A program made the translations under genes and the position numbers. DNA of 64,000 bases from an uncultured Eudoraea sp. (lineage in GTDB: Bacteria; Bacteroidota; Bacteroidia; Flavobacteriales; Flavobacteriaceae): contig NZ_CANLGX010000001.1 of assembly GCF_947490415.1 (NCBI RefSeq), positions 310,001 through 374,000 on the forward strand, read 5' to 3'. The notes beneath the pieces are model-generated. The model had not been told where the DNA came from, ran no database searches, and saw only the letters and a list, made by a program, of their open reading frames with translations. Positions 16,181-25,039 of this stretch are shown piece after piece; within the stretch, counting starts at the first letter, position 1, and each line of letters opens with the position of its first letter.

Positions 16181-16939
16181 TCACTTCTTAACACTTTCAG
16201 GACTTTCCGTACCCATCCACTTATCCCAAAATGTAAAGTATAATCCAAAGTTATAATTAAATTTTCTGTGATGCTGATCGTGATGAGTAGCGCCAATGAT
16301 CCAATGCCCAAACCACTTTCCATATTTTCCTGAAGGGTATATTTCAACTCCGGCATGATTAATTGTTGCTGAAATTGTCATGATCAGCAGCATAAATAGT
16401 AAAGCATAATAGTGCATAGGTACAACCAAAACTATTAACGGAAGAATAATAGCCTGTAACACCGTCTCCAATGGATGAAATGAGAAAGAGGTCAATACTG
16501 AAGTGTGTACACTTTTATGATGAATCTTATGAAAATACCTGTAAACAGATGGCTTGTGCATCCAACGGTGTATCCAATAATAATAGGTATCCTGAATGAA
16601 TAAGGTTAATAAAACACTTATCGGCAAATACCATAATGGATAGGCATTTATATCCACATAGATTGCTGTAGCCCCTATTGACCATAAAAAATAAATGAAT
16701 ATTCCAAAAATCGCAAAAATCAACCCGCTTATTGCCGACCAATACAATTCCTTGTATAATTGCTTCTTCTTTAATGCAGTATGATCTAATATTCTTTTAT
16801 CAAATCTTTTTCGGAACAAAAAGAAAAATGCATAGTGATATGCTCCTGAAACAATCAAAAAGCGAATAAATATGATCAGAAAGAGAACAAAAGTTAAAAG
16901 TAGTACCGCACTAAAGTCAAAAAAATCAATTTCCTTCAT
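16181..16939 (-). CDS. sterol desaturase / fatty acid hydroxylase family membrane protein
   Basis: A 252-residue di-iron membrane oxygenase with four or five hydrophobic segments. The three histidine clusters are in order: HRWMH, HKIHHKSVH and, near the C-terminus, HHDQHHRKFNY, which together hold the two irons. Members hydroxylate or desaturate lipids, including fatty acids, carotenoids and sterols. No lipid biosynthesis genes are adjacent, so the substrate is open. The start is 14 bases after the tyrS stop on the same strand, so it may be expressed with tyrS. Confidence 0.88.
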   Translation of the reverse strand: MKEIDFFDFSAVLLLTFVLFLIIFIRFLIVSGAYHYAFFFLFRKRFDKRILDHTALKKKQLYKELYWSAISGLIFAIFGIFIYFLWSIGATAIYVDINAYPLWYLPISVLLTLFIQDTYYYWIHRWMHKPSVYRYFHKIHHKSVHTSVLTSFSFHPLETVLQAIILPLIVLVVPMHYYALLFMLLIMTISATINHAGVEIYPSGKYGKWFGHWIIGATHHDQHHRKFNYNFGLYFTFWDKWMGTESPESVKK

Positions 16940-16952
16940 TTATATCCCCCAT

Positions 16953-18251
16953 TTATGATTTTACAACCAGGATAAAATAATTCTTTTTACCTCGCTGAAG
17001 TAAAACATATTTGTTGTTTATCAAATCTGTTTCCGTTATCAAAAAATCTTCTTTTACTTTTTCTTTATTAACGGAAATAGCATTTTGTTTTAGTTCCCTC
17101 CGTGCTTCGCCATTTGAACCCAAAAAACCTGTTTTGGCAGACAATGCTGCAATCATATCCAATCCATTTTCCATTTCAGATTTGGAAATCTCTGCTTGTG
17201 GGACTCCGTCAAAAACATCTAAAAAGGTATTCTCGTCTAAGCCCTTTAAATCTGTAGAAGTTGATTTTCCAAAAAGAATAGAACTGGCAATCACGGCATT
17301 TTCAAATTCTTCTTTGGAATGAACCATAATGCAAATTTCTTGTGCCAGGCGTTTTTGTAGTATTCGTAAATGAGGTGCCTGAGACTGTTCGGCAATCAAA
17401 TCTTCAATTTCATCTTTAGGTAAAAAAGTAAAGATTTTAATGTATTTTTCTGCATCTTCATCTGATGTATTCAGCCAATACTGATAGAATTTATAAGGCG
17501 AGGTTCTATGCGCGTCCAACCAGATATTACCCCCCTCTGTTTTTCCAAATTTGGTTCCATCGGCCTTAGTAATAAGAGGGCAGGTGAGTGCGTATCCTTT
17601 ACCCCCCCCAATTCTGCGAATAAGTTCTGTTCCGGTCGTAATATTTCCCCATTGGTCACTCCCACCCATTTGAAGTGTACAATTATAATTTTGAAACAGA
17701 TATAAAAAATCATACCCCTGAACTAACTGATATGTAAACTCAGTAAAAGACATACCTTCTTTTTCATCTGGCGATAACCTTTTCCTGACAGATTCTTTGG
17801 CCATCATATAGTTTACGGTAATGTGTTTGCCAACATCACGAATAAAATCCAGGAAAGTAAAATCTTTCATCCAATCATAGTTGTTCACGAGCACCGCAGA
17901 ATTTTCTGCCAGGCTATCAAAATCAAGAAAGCGGGACAATTGCTCCTTTATTGCTTCCTGGTTTAATCGCAAGGTAGTTTCATCCAATAAGTTTCGCTCA
18001 GTTGATTTACCGGAAGGATCACCTATCATACCTGTAGCTCCACCAATTAAAGCATAAGGTTTATGGCCAGCGAGCTGAAAATGCCTTAACATCATTACAC
18101 TTACCAAATGACCAATATGAAGTGAATTTGCGGTTGGATCTATCCCAACATATGCAGATTGCATCCCAGTAAGCAGATGCTCTTCGGTTCCAGGCATAGC
18201 ATCATGTACCATTCCCCGCCATTTTAGTTCCGAAACAAAGTTTGAAGTCAT
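16953..18251 (-). CDS. tyrS: tyrosine--tRNA ligase
   Basis: A 432-residue class I aminoacyl-tRNA synthetase (bacterial TyrRS, about 420 residues). It has the HIGH motif as HIGH at about 45-48, the tyrosine pocket [24 protein letters not shown] and the KMSKS-equivalent KFGKT. An S4 RNA-binding domain follows in the last 60 residues. It is the first gene of a possible pair with the membrane hydroxylase. Nothing unusual was seen. Confidence 0.97.
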   Translation of the reverse strand: MTSNFVSELKWRGMVHDAMPGTEEHLLTGMQSAYVGIDPTANSLHIGHLVSVMMLRHFQLAGHKPYALIGGATGMIGDPSGKSTERNLLDETTLRLNQEAIKEQLSRFLDFDSLAENSAVLVNNYDWMKDFTFLDFIRDVGKHITVNYMMAKESVRKRLSPDEKEGMSFTEFTYQLVQGYDFLYLFQNYNCTLQMGGSDQWGNITTGTELIRRIGGGKGYALTCPLITKADGTKFGKTEGGNIWLDAHRTSPYKFYQYWLNTSDEDAEKYIKIFTFLPKDEIEDLIAEQSQAPHLRILQKRLAQEICIMVHSKEEFENAVIASSILFGKSTSTDLKGLDENTFLDVFDGVPQAEISKSEMENGLDMIAALSAKTGFLGSNGEARRELKQNAISVNKEKVKEDFLITETDLINNKYVLLQRGKKNYFILVVKS

Positions 18252-18351
18252 TTTGTAATCTATTAAAATAGTTGCTGCAAATATAATAGAAATAGCCAGC
18301 AGCTTTCCTCATTGATCAAATTTATCCAACCGAAATGAGTAAATTAGGCCC

Positions 18352-19371
18352 ATGATTTTAGTAACAGGAGGAACCGGGCTTGTTGGATCCCATCTTATAT
18401 TGTATTTGCTCAATAAGGGGGCATCTGTTAAAGCTATTCATCGAAAAAATAGCAATATTCAAAAGGTAAAGGAGGTATTCTCATATTATCATGAAAATTC
18501 GGAGGTGTTATTTAATAAGATTCAATGGATAGAAGCTGATATTAATGATATCCCTGCTCTCGAATTGGCATTTAAGGAAGTTACTCTGGTTTATCATTGT
18601 GCTGCATTTATTTCGTTTGATCCTAGTGATTTTAATTCTCTACAAAAAATAAATAAAAGGGGTACGGAGAATATTGTAAATATATGTATTGATAAGAATA
18701 TCAAAAAATTGTGTCATGTCAGTTCTACCGGAACAATAGGCAAATCTACAACAGGTGAAATGGTCAATGAAGAAAATGAATGGAATGACACCTACGCAAA
18801 TGTATATGCAACTTCAAAACACTTTGCCGAAATGGAAGTCTGGCGGGGGGCTCAGGAAGGTCTCGCTATGGTAATCGTCAACCCTGGCGTTATCCTGGGT
18901 CCGGGATATTGGGAAAGTGGTAGTGGGTTTCTCTTTAAAACGGCTGCAAAGGGTATGCGGTTTTACTTTCCCGGTGGTACAGGATTTATATCAGTGGGTG
19001 ATGTTGTAAAAATAATGGTACAACTAATGGATTCTCCCATTAAAAATGAGCGCTTTATTGCTGTAGCAGAAAATTTGTCTTTTAAAAGTATTTTAGAGAC
19101 CATCTCGCACGGGTTTAACAGGCCTTCCCCCAAGATAGGGTTGAAATTTTGGCAATTGGAAGTTTTCCGGAGAATGGACTGGTTTATAAGTTTATTTATA
19201 TCCAAAAAAAGGAAGTTAACTAAGCAAGGGCTCACATCTTTGCGCTATCCTCAAGTTTATGATAATTTAAAAGTACAGGAAGCACTTAACATCGAATATG
19301 AACAAATACAATCATCTGTTTCCTTTTCATGTCAAAAATATATGGAGGCTCACTCTTCCTCCTTCTCCTGA
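18352..19371 (+). CDS. NAD-dependent epimerase/dehydratase family protein
   Basis: A 339-residue extended short-chain dehydrogenase. The NAD-binding motif GGTGLVGSHL is at residues 6-15 and the catalytic tyrosine/lysine pair is in YATSKHFAE (about 158-166), with the serine in HVSSTGT. Proteins of this group act on nucleotide sugars, flavonoid-like ketones or sterols; the specificity is not visible. The 3' end overlaps the convergent DUF4296 gene by 22 bases, with no terminator seen between. Confidence 0.88.
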   Translation: MILVTGGTGLVGSHLILYLLNKGASVKAIHRKNSNIQKVKEVFSYYHENSEVLFNKIQWIEADINDIPALELAFKEVTLVYHCAAFISFDPSDFNSLQKINKRGTENIVNICIDKNIKKLCHVSSTGTIGKSTTGEMVNEENEWNDTYANVYATSKHFAEMEVWRGAQEGLAMVIVNPGVILGPGYWESGSGFLFKTAAKGMRFYFPGGTGFISVGDVVKIMVQLMDSPIKNERFIAVAENLSFKSILETISHGFNRPSPKIGLKFWQLEVFRRMDWFISLFISKKRKLTKQGLTSLRYPQVYDNLKVQEALNIEYEQIQSSVSFSCQKYMEAHSSSFS

Positions 19372-19733
19372 ATTAAACTGTCTTTTTTTTTATCTGCCAG
19401 TTTTTGAAATCGCTCCCTTTCTTTTATAATCCTGTCTTCTAGTTTCTCATAAATATCTTCATATTCCAGAGGTTTGGATGCGTAATATAAATCACTGGAT
19501 ACAAATTGCATACTATCAATTTCATATTTATTATAAATAAATTCCATGGGGACAAAATTCTTATTTTCCATTGCATGAGGCCCAGTAGATTTTGCGGCAT
19601 CTATAATAGCCAGATCGTAAAGGATATCAATCATTTTCTCTTTGGAAATAAGATTCACGGGCTTATCAATGACCTCTTCTCCACATGAGAAAAGAATGAT
19701 AAATGTTATTAAAAAAAATATCTTCCGCATCAT
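19350..19733 (-). CDS. DUF4296 lipoprotein
   Basis: A 127-residue predicted lipoprotein: the signal ends in IILFSC (Cys about 17), followed by a helical domain with EKMIDILYDLAIIDAAKS, typical of DUF4296. The C-terminus is strongly charged and probably coiled-coil (KEEE end). The start overlaps the dihydroorotase stop by one base, so translation is coupled. Function is unknown; the family is known only from Bacteroidota as far as I recall. Confidence 0.85.
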   Translation of the reverse strand: MMRKIFFLITFIILFSCGEEVIDKPVNLISKEKMIDILYDLAIIDAAKSTGPHAMENKNFVPMEFIYNKYEIDSMQFVSSDLYYASKPLEYEDIYEKLEDRIIKERERFQKLADKKKDSLIQEKEEE

Positions 19734-21067
19734 TATCTATCAAAAGTAAGCCTTTTAGCATTCCTGAAACTGGAAAATTGTCCTTTATCATAAGCCAAAT
19801 GTCCATTTACAAAAGTGTGTGTGATTTTTGTTCTAAACCTATTACCATCAAAGGGTGACCATGCGCATTTATAGGCAATATTGTTTTTATCGACTGTCCA
19901 GGGTGAGTTCATATCTACTATTACTAAATCTGCATAATAACCCTCCCTTATATAACCGCGTTTTTCAATTTGAAACAATTTAGCAGGATTATGACACATT
20001 TTTTCAACCACTTTCTCTACATCAATTTTTCCTTCCAAAGATTTTTCCAACATAGCAGGTAATGCATGCTGAACCAGAGGGCCACCAGAGGGTGCCTTCA
20101 TATAATTATTTTTCTTTTCTTCTAAGGTATGCGGAGCATGATCTGTTGCCACAACATCAATTCTATCATCCAGCAGTGCTTGCCATAATTGATCCCTGTC
20201 TGCAGAGGTTTTAATTGCAGGATTCCATTTAATTAACATTCCCTTTTCCGAATAATCCTGATCTGAAAACCAAAGGTGATGAATACATACTTCTGCCGTA
20301 ATCTTTTTTTGTTCTATTGGAATGTCATTTCTAAAAAGATGGGTCTCTTTGCCTGTCGACAAATGAAAAACGTGTAATCTTGCTCCCGTTTTCTCTGCAA
20401 GGGCAATCGCCCGGGATGAAGAAAGGTAACAGGCCTCTTCACTTCGTATTAAAGGGTGAAATTCTACAGGAATATCATCTCCATATATGGCTCTGTATTT
20501 CTGGGTGTTTTCTCTGACGGTTTTTTCATCTTCACAATGCACCGAAATAACCAGTTCTGTATTATTAAATATTCGCTCGAGAACCTCTTCATTATCCACC
20601 AACATATTTCCGGTTGAAGAACCCAGAAATAGTTTTATACCCGAACAGGCATACTTATCTAGTTTTTTTATTTCCTCCAGGTTGTCATTAGTACCGCCAA
20701 ATAAAAAGGAATAATTAGCGTATGACTTCCTGGAAGCCAGTTCAAATTTTTGCTCCAATTTTTTAATGGTGGTAGTTTGCGGATTCGTATTTGGTTGTTC
20801 CATGTACGAAGTTATTCCACCTGCGATGGCCGCCCTGCTTTCTGAAGCTATATCCCCTTTATGGGTAAGTCCGGGCTCTCTAAAATGTACCTGATCATCT
20901 ATTATTCCGGGTAAAACAAAATTTCCGGCTGCGTCAAGAATTTTAGCCCCGTTCGTAGAAAGGTTACTGCCAATTTTTTGGATAATCTCATCTTGAATTA
21001 AAATATCCGACTCAAATCTTACCCCTTCATTTATGATAACAGCATTTTTAATGAGTGTTTTATCCAT
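19733..21067 (-). CDS. dihydroorotase
   Basis: A 444-residue amidohydrolase that closes carbamoyl-aspartate to dihydroorotate in pyrimidine synthesis. The metal-site region reads DDQVHFREPGLTHKGD (57-72); the first histidine of the usual HxH pair is glutamine (Gln59). Other signature parts are present: GIKLFLGSSTGNMLVD with the lysine to be carboxylated, HCEDE, VFHLSTGKE, and VATDHAPHTLEEK with the catalytic aspartate. The gene lies 3 bases downstream of a glycosyltransferase and overlaps DUF4296. The Gln variant is probably family-typical in Bacteroidota, but its effect on metal binding is not known to me. Confidence 0.93.
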   Translation of the reverse strand: MDKTLIKNAVIINEGVRFESDILIQDEIIQKIGSNLSTNGAKILDAAGNFVLPGIIDDQVHFREPGLTHKGDIASESRAAIAGGITSYMEQPNTNPQTTTIKKLEQKFELASRKSYANYSFLFGGTNDNLEEIKKLDKYACSGIKLFLGSSTGNMLVDNEEVLERIFNNTELVISVHCEDEKTVRENTQKYRAIYGDDIPVEFHPLIRSEEACYLSSSRAIALAEKTGARLHVFHLSTGKETHLFRNDIPIEQKKITAEVCIHHLWFSDQDYSEKGMLIKWNPAIKTSADRDQLWQALLDDRIDVVATDHAPHTLEEKKNNYMKAPSGGPLVQHALPAMLEKSLEGKIDVEKVVEKMCHNPAKLFQIEKRGYIREGYYADLVIVDMNSPWTVDKNNIAYKCAWSPFDGNRFRTKITHTFVNGHLAYDKGQFSSFRNAKRLTFDR

Positions 21068-21070
21068 AAC

Positions 21071-21793
21071 TTAATTTTTAGCAAATAAACTTCTAAATTT
21101 CATAGTAATAACACCAAATATGGCTTCCCAGATAATTGATGAATTCATTTTAGATTTACCTTGCTCCCGATCTGTAAAAATGATGGAGATTTCCTCAATT
21201 TTAAATTTTTTAAGGTATGCCCTAAATTTCATTTCTATCTGAAAAGCATATCCAACAAATTTTATGGCATCCAGGTTTATCGCCTCCAAAACACTCCTGT
21301 GATAGCAGACAAAGCCGGCAGTGGGATCATGAATTCGCATTCCGGTAATTAATTTTACATAAAAAGAAGCTCCATAGGATAATAAAACCCTATAAAGTGG
21401 CCAATTAACAACATTTACCCCTTTTTTATAACGCGATCCAATTGCCACATCTGCACCATTCAAGCAAGCCCTGTATAATCTTAGCAGGTCTGAAGGTTTG
21501 TGTGAAAAATCGGCATCCATTTCAAAAATGTAGTCATATTCTCTTGCCAATGCCCATTTAAAACCATGAATATAAGCAGTACCTAAACCAGATTTCTCTT
21601 TTCTTACTTCGAGAAACAACTGTTTGGGATATTTATTTTGTAATTCAATGACTTTATTAGCAGTACCGTCCGGAGAATTATCATCCACAATCAGGATATC
21701 AAATTCTTTTTTAAGTTGAAAAACAGCATCTATTATAGCTTCAATATTTTCAATTTCATTAAAAGTTGGAATAATTACTAAGCTATCTGTCAT
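21071..21793 (-). CDS. polyprenol-phosphate mannosyltransferase-like GT2 glycosyltransferase
   Basis: A 240-residue family 2 glycosyltransferase of the dolichol-phosphate mannose synthase type. Visible are LVIIPTFNEIENIEAII, the nucleotide-binding DDNSPDGTA, the metal-binding MDADFSH and the acceptor-region GSRYKKG. No membrane anchor segments are present. It probably loads a sugar on undecaprenyl phosphate, which GT39-type enzymes such as the divergent product at 21927 use as donor. It is the first gene of an operon with dihydroorotase and DUF4296. Confidence 0.9.
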   Translation of the reverse strand: MTDSLVIIPTFNEIENIEAIIDAVFQLKKEFDILIVDDNSPDGTANKVIELQNKYPKQLFLEVRKEKSGLGTAYIHGFKWALAREYDYIFEMDADFSHKPSDLLRLYRACLNGADVAIGSRYKKGVNVVNWPLYRVLLSYGASFYVKLITGMRIHDPTAGFVCYHRSVLEAINLDAIKFVGYAFQIEMKFRAYLKKFKIEEISIIFTDREQGKSKMNSSIIWEAIFGVITMKFRSLFAKN

Positions 21794-21926
21794 TTGGCTT
21801 TTGGCAATTTTAACAAAAATACTACTTTAAAAAGTCAAGCAGAAAATACCAAAGTAATTTTATCGTTTCTTTAAAGGAATTAATTAGTCCAATAATTTGT
21901 AATTTTAAAGCGAATCTGCAACCGGA

Positions 21927-23591
21927 ATGAAACTTAAACTACCCAGAATTTTCATTTATTTATTAGCATCAATTTTTTTATTAAACCTATTACAAGGTTA
22001 TTTTACTGAGCTAATTTTTGATGAAGCTTATTATTGGTATTATGCACAGCGTATGGCTTGGGGCTACTTTGATCATCCGCCAATGGTTGCTTTGATTGTC
22101 AAGATAAGCAGCCTGTTTTTTGATGGAGAACTAGGAGTTCGCTTTATAAGCAGTGTTCTTTCTGCTGGCACTTATATAGTCCTCTGGTTTTTAATTGATA
22201 ATCATAGAAAGAATAAATATGTACCCCATTATTTTATATTGATTTTCTCTATGACCCTTATTCATGCCTATGGATTCCTAACATTACCCGATACCCCATT
22301 ACTTTTTTTTACTGCCTTATTTTTATTGATATATAAGAAGTTTATAAACGCCCCTTCCATTGGTTTATCTGTCCTTTTGGGAATTGTTATGGCTGCCTTA
22401 ATGTACAGTAAATATCATGCTGTTCTGGTTATACTGTTTGTATTGATGTCTAATCTGCGGCTTGTCTTTAACAGATATGCCTGGCTTTCTGTTCTAATTG
22501 CATTAATATGTTATACCCCCCATTTTATATGGTTAATTGACAATGACTTTGTTTCAATAAAGTATCATTTGTTTGAAAGGCCAAACAGGGCCTACGAATT
22601 TGGGGATTTTACACTGGGGTTTTTTGTGAACCTGATAGTGCTTTTCGGCTTAACATTTCCATGGATATACAGAGCGTTATTGAAAACAAAAAAATCAGAT
22701 AAATTTAATAAAGCGCTTTTGTATTTAATTTATGGAGTAATTGCATTCTTTTTTATTTCCAGTTTTAACAGACGAGTACAAACGCAATGGTTAATTGTTA
22801 TTTGTATTCCAATGATTGTAGTGGTATACAATCAAATACTCCAGGATAGAATCACCAGAAAATGGATCTTTAATCTTGGAATAGCTAATATCATAATTTT
22901 ACTGTTCCTCAGAATAGGTCTGATTTATGCTCCTCTTTTCCCCATTGTTTATGAAACCCATGGAAATAAAGATTGGGTAAATGAAATAAGCTCAAAAGTC
23001 GGGACAATTCCTGTAGTTTTTGAAAATTCCTATACCGAAGCACCTATGTATACTTTCTATTCTGGTAATACTTCTTATTCACTAAACAATATCAGGTACA
23101 GGCAAAACCAATTTACGATTGACCAGTCTGAAGATCTGGTACAAGGGCAAAAAATACTTTATGTATCCAAATTCATGGATAAAGGTGACATCTCTTATTA
23201 CGATGCAAAAGGAGAGCCGCATTATGGTGTCTATATTGAGGATTTTGAATCTTTTAGAAAGTTGAGAACTATTATTGATACCCCTCTTGAATTATTGAAA
23301 GACAAGAGTTTAAATTTTAAAATATACAATCCATACACAACGGATATCGAAATATCAAAACTGGAATTTGGGATAGTTTTTCTTAACAAATACAAAAATT
23401 TCAGAGAGGTACAAGCAATTCAAGCCAGCCCATTGCAGGAAGAGATGAACGTTCTTAAATCTAAAGATACAACGAGCTTTAAATTTTTAATGCCTGAACC
23501 AAAAATAAATGATGCACACTATTTTAAGATAAGTATTTCTGAAAACGGACTTTATTGGGGTATAAATGGTGAAAACGTTAAATTGCCATAA
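21927..23591 (+). CDS. GT39-family (ArnT/PMT-like) membrane glycosyltransferase
   Basis: A 554-residue integral membrane protein with about 10-12 hydrophobic segments over residues 5-330 and a soluble C-terminal domain. The first periplasmic loop carries the acidic motif TELIFDEAYYWYYAQ, then WGYFDHPPMVAL, typical of enzymes that take sugars from a polyprenyl phosphate carrier. The divergent GT2 gene 133 bases away may make that carrier. The acceptor may be protein, lipid A or another glycan. The stop overlaps the start of the DUF4271 gene by one base. Confidence 0.88.
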   Translation: MKLKLPRIFIYLLASIFLLNLLQGYFTELIFDEAYYWYYAQRMAWGYFDHPPMVALIVKISSLFFDGELGVRFISSVLSAGTYIVLWFLIDNHRKNKYVPHYFILIFSMTLIHAYGFLTLPDTPLLFFTALFLLIYKKFINAPSIGLSVLLGIVMAALMYSKYHAVLVILFVLMSNLRLVFNRYAWLSVLIALICYTPHFIWLIDNDFVSIKYHLFERPNRAYEFGDFTLGFFVNLIVLFGLTFPWIYRALLKTKKSDKFNKALLYLIYGVIAFFFISSFNRRVQTQWLIVICIPMIVVVYNQILQDRITRKWIFNLGIANIIILLFLRIGLIYAPLFPIVYETHGNKDWVNEISSKVGTIPVVFENSYTEAPMYTFYSGNTSYSLNNIRYRQNQFTIDQSEDLVQGQKILYVSKFMDKGDISYYDAKGEPHYGVYIEDFESFRKLRTIIDTPLELLKDKSLNFKIYNPYTTDIEISKLEFGIVFLNKYKNFREVQAIQASPLQEEMNVLKSKDTTSFKFLMPEPKINDAHYFKISISENGLYWGINGENVKLP

Positions 23592-24247
23592 TGGAACCTG
23601 TTCATAGAGTAATCAACAATATAGATTGGATAACAGCTATTATCTTTTCCAGTATATTTTTTATGGTTATTGCTAAGAATTTATTTTACCAGAGGTTTTT
23701 AAATTTTATTATACTCCCTTTTAATAACAAGTATATTTTTATGTACAATAAAAAGGATAAACTATTAAATTGGTTCAATATCTTTTTTACATTATTCCAA
23801 CTTCTGAATTTTTCACTTTTTATCTATTTGGCCTCAAATATTTTGACCATTTCAGAAAGTGACCAGTATCCTGTGGTTTTTTTAATTATTCTGGGATTTT
23901 TATTCTTGTTTTTATTTGGTAAAATATTGCTACAAATGGGATGTGGCTTTGTCTTTAATAATAATAAGATAATATCTGAATTCATTTTTAAAAAGTTGTC
24001 CTACCTTAACTACAGCAGTATCATCATGTTAGCATCCAATATTATCATTACTTATGTGCTTACAGATTCGAAAATAGTAGTGTTTGCCAGTATTTTCCTG
24101 ATAGTAGTGGTAAATGTTATTGGCTGGATAACTATTATAAAAAACTATCAAAAATTAATCTCAGGCTACTTTTTCTATTTTATTTTGTACCTTTGCGCTC
24201 TCGAAATTGCACCCTTTGTAATCATTGTGAATTATCTAAAAGACTAA
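23591..24247 (+). CDS. DUF4271 membrane protein
   Basis: A 218-residue membrane protein with about five or six hydrophobic segments and no cytoplasmic domain. It starts in the TAATG overlap with the GT39 gene and ends 5 bases before the hemD start. The DUF4271-hemD order is, to my knowledge, common in Bacteroidota. The function is unknown. Confidence 0.85.
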   Translation: MEPVHRVINNIDWITAIIFSSIFFMVIAKNLFYQRFLNFIILPFNNKYIFMYNKKDKLLNWFNIFFTLFQLLNFSLFIYLASNILTISESDQYPVVFLIILGFLFLFLFGKILLQMGCGFVFNNNKIISEFIFKKLSYLNYSSIIMLASNIIITYVLTDSKIVVFASIFLIVVVNVIGWITIIKNYQKLISGYFFYFILYLCALEIAPFVIIVNYLKD

Positions 24248-24252
24248 GGTAC

Positions 24253-24999
24253 ATGAAGATAAAAACGATTTTGGTGTCCCAGCCAGAACCTAAAATGGAA
24301 AATTCTCCTTACCTAAGGCTAATTGAAAAGGAAAAAGTTAAGGTAGACTTTAGGCCTTTCATACATGTTGAAGGGGTTGACGCCAAAAGTGTACGACAAC
24401 AAAAGATTGATCTTAAAGATTATTCCGCTATAATCCTTACCAGCAGAAATTCTGTTGATCATTTCTTTAGAATAGCTGAAGAAATGCGTTTTAAGGTTCC
24501 GGATACCATGAAATACTTCTGCCAATCTGAGGCAGTAGCTTTTTATCTTCAGAAATATGTTGTTTACAGGAAACGAAAAATTTATGTAGGCAAAAGAAAT
24601 TTTAGTGAATTACTTCACTTATTTAAAAAATACAAGGAGGAATCCTTTTTACTGCCTTCGTCAGATGCATTAAAACCCGGCATTCCGGAAACATTAAATG
24701 AACTGGGAATTAATTGGAATCGGGGTATTTTCTATAAAACGGTTATTAGCGATCTCTCTGATTTAAGAAATGTCTATTACGACGTTCTGGTATTTTTTAG
24801 CCCGTCGGGGATAGAATCATTACTTAAAAATTTTCCTGACTTTGAGCAAAAAGATACAAGAATTGCGGTCTTTGGGAATTCAACTGTCGTCGCGGCAACG
24901 GATGCAGGCCTGCGAATAGATATAAAGGCACCGACACCGGAAACTCCTTCCATGACCATGGCTTTACAGAAGTATATTACCAGCGTCAACAAAAAATAA
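24253..24999 (+). CDS. hemD: uroporphyrinogen-III synthase
   Basis: About 248 residues. The start is placed at the ATG of MKIKTILVSQPEP; an in-frame TTG 60 bases upstream lies inside the DUF4271 gene and gives no plausible N-terminus. HemD closes and inverts ring D of hydroxymethylbilane in haem synthesis. Seen are VSQPEP at the start, AIILTSRNSVDHFF (about 56-69) and the C-terminal VFFSPSGIESLL, AVFGNSTVVAATDAG and APTPETPSMTMAL, all characteristic of the family. A strong bidirectional terminator follows at 25010. Confidence 0.92.
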   Translation: MKIKTILVSQPEPKMENSPYLRLIEKEKVKVDFRPFIHVEGVDAKSVRQQKIDLKDYSAIILTSRNSVDHFFRIAEEMRFKVPDTMKYFCQSEAVAFYLQKYVVYRKRKIYVGKRNFSELLHLFKKYKEESFLLPSSDALKPGIPETLNELGINWNRGIFYKTVISDLSDLRNVYYDVLVFFSPSGIESLLKNFPDFEQKDTRIAVFGNSTVVAATDAGLRIDIKAPTPETPSMTMALQKYITSVNKK

Positions 25000-25009
25000 A
25001 AACTCAATA

Positions 25010-25037
25010 AAAAGGTCTCAGTAAATGAGACCTTTTT
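25010..25037. terminator. bidirectional terminator between hemD and pckA
   Basis: Perfect stem AAAAGGTCTCA / TGAGACCTTTT with a 5-base loop, flanked by A and T runs, between the convergent ends of hemD and pckA. Confidence 0.85.
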
Positions 25038-25039
25038 AA

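Noticed and set aside
19350-19371. 22-base overlap of convergent genes as a sign of frameshift
   Set aside because: Both proteins end at normal positions; short convergent overlaps also occur at 37701-37718 and 49097-49110.
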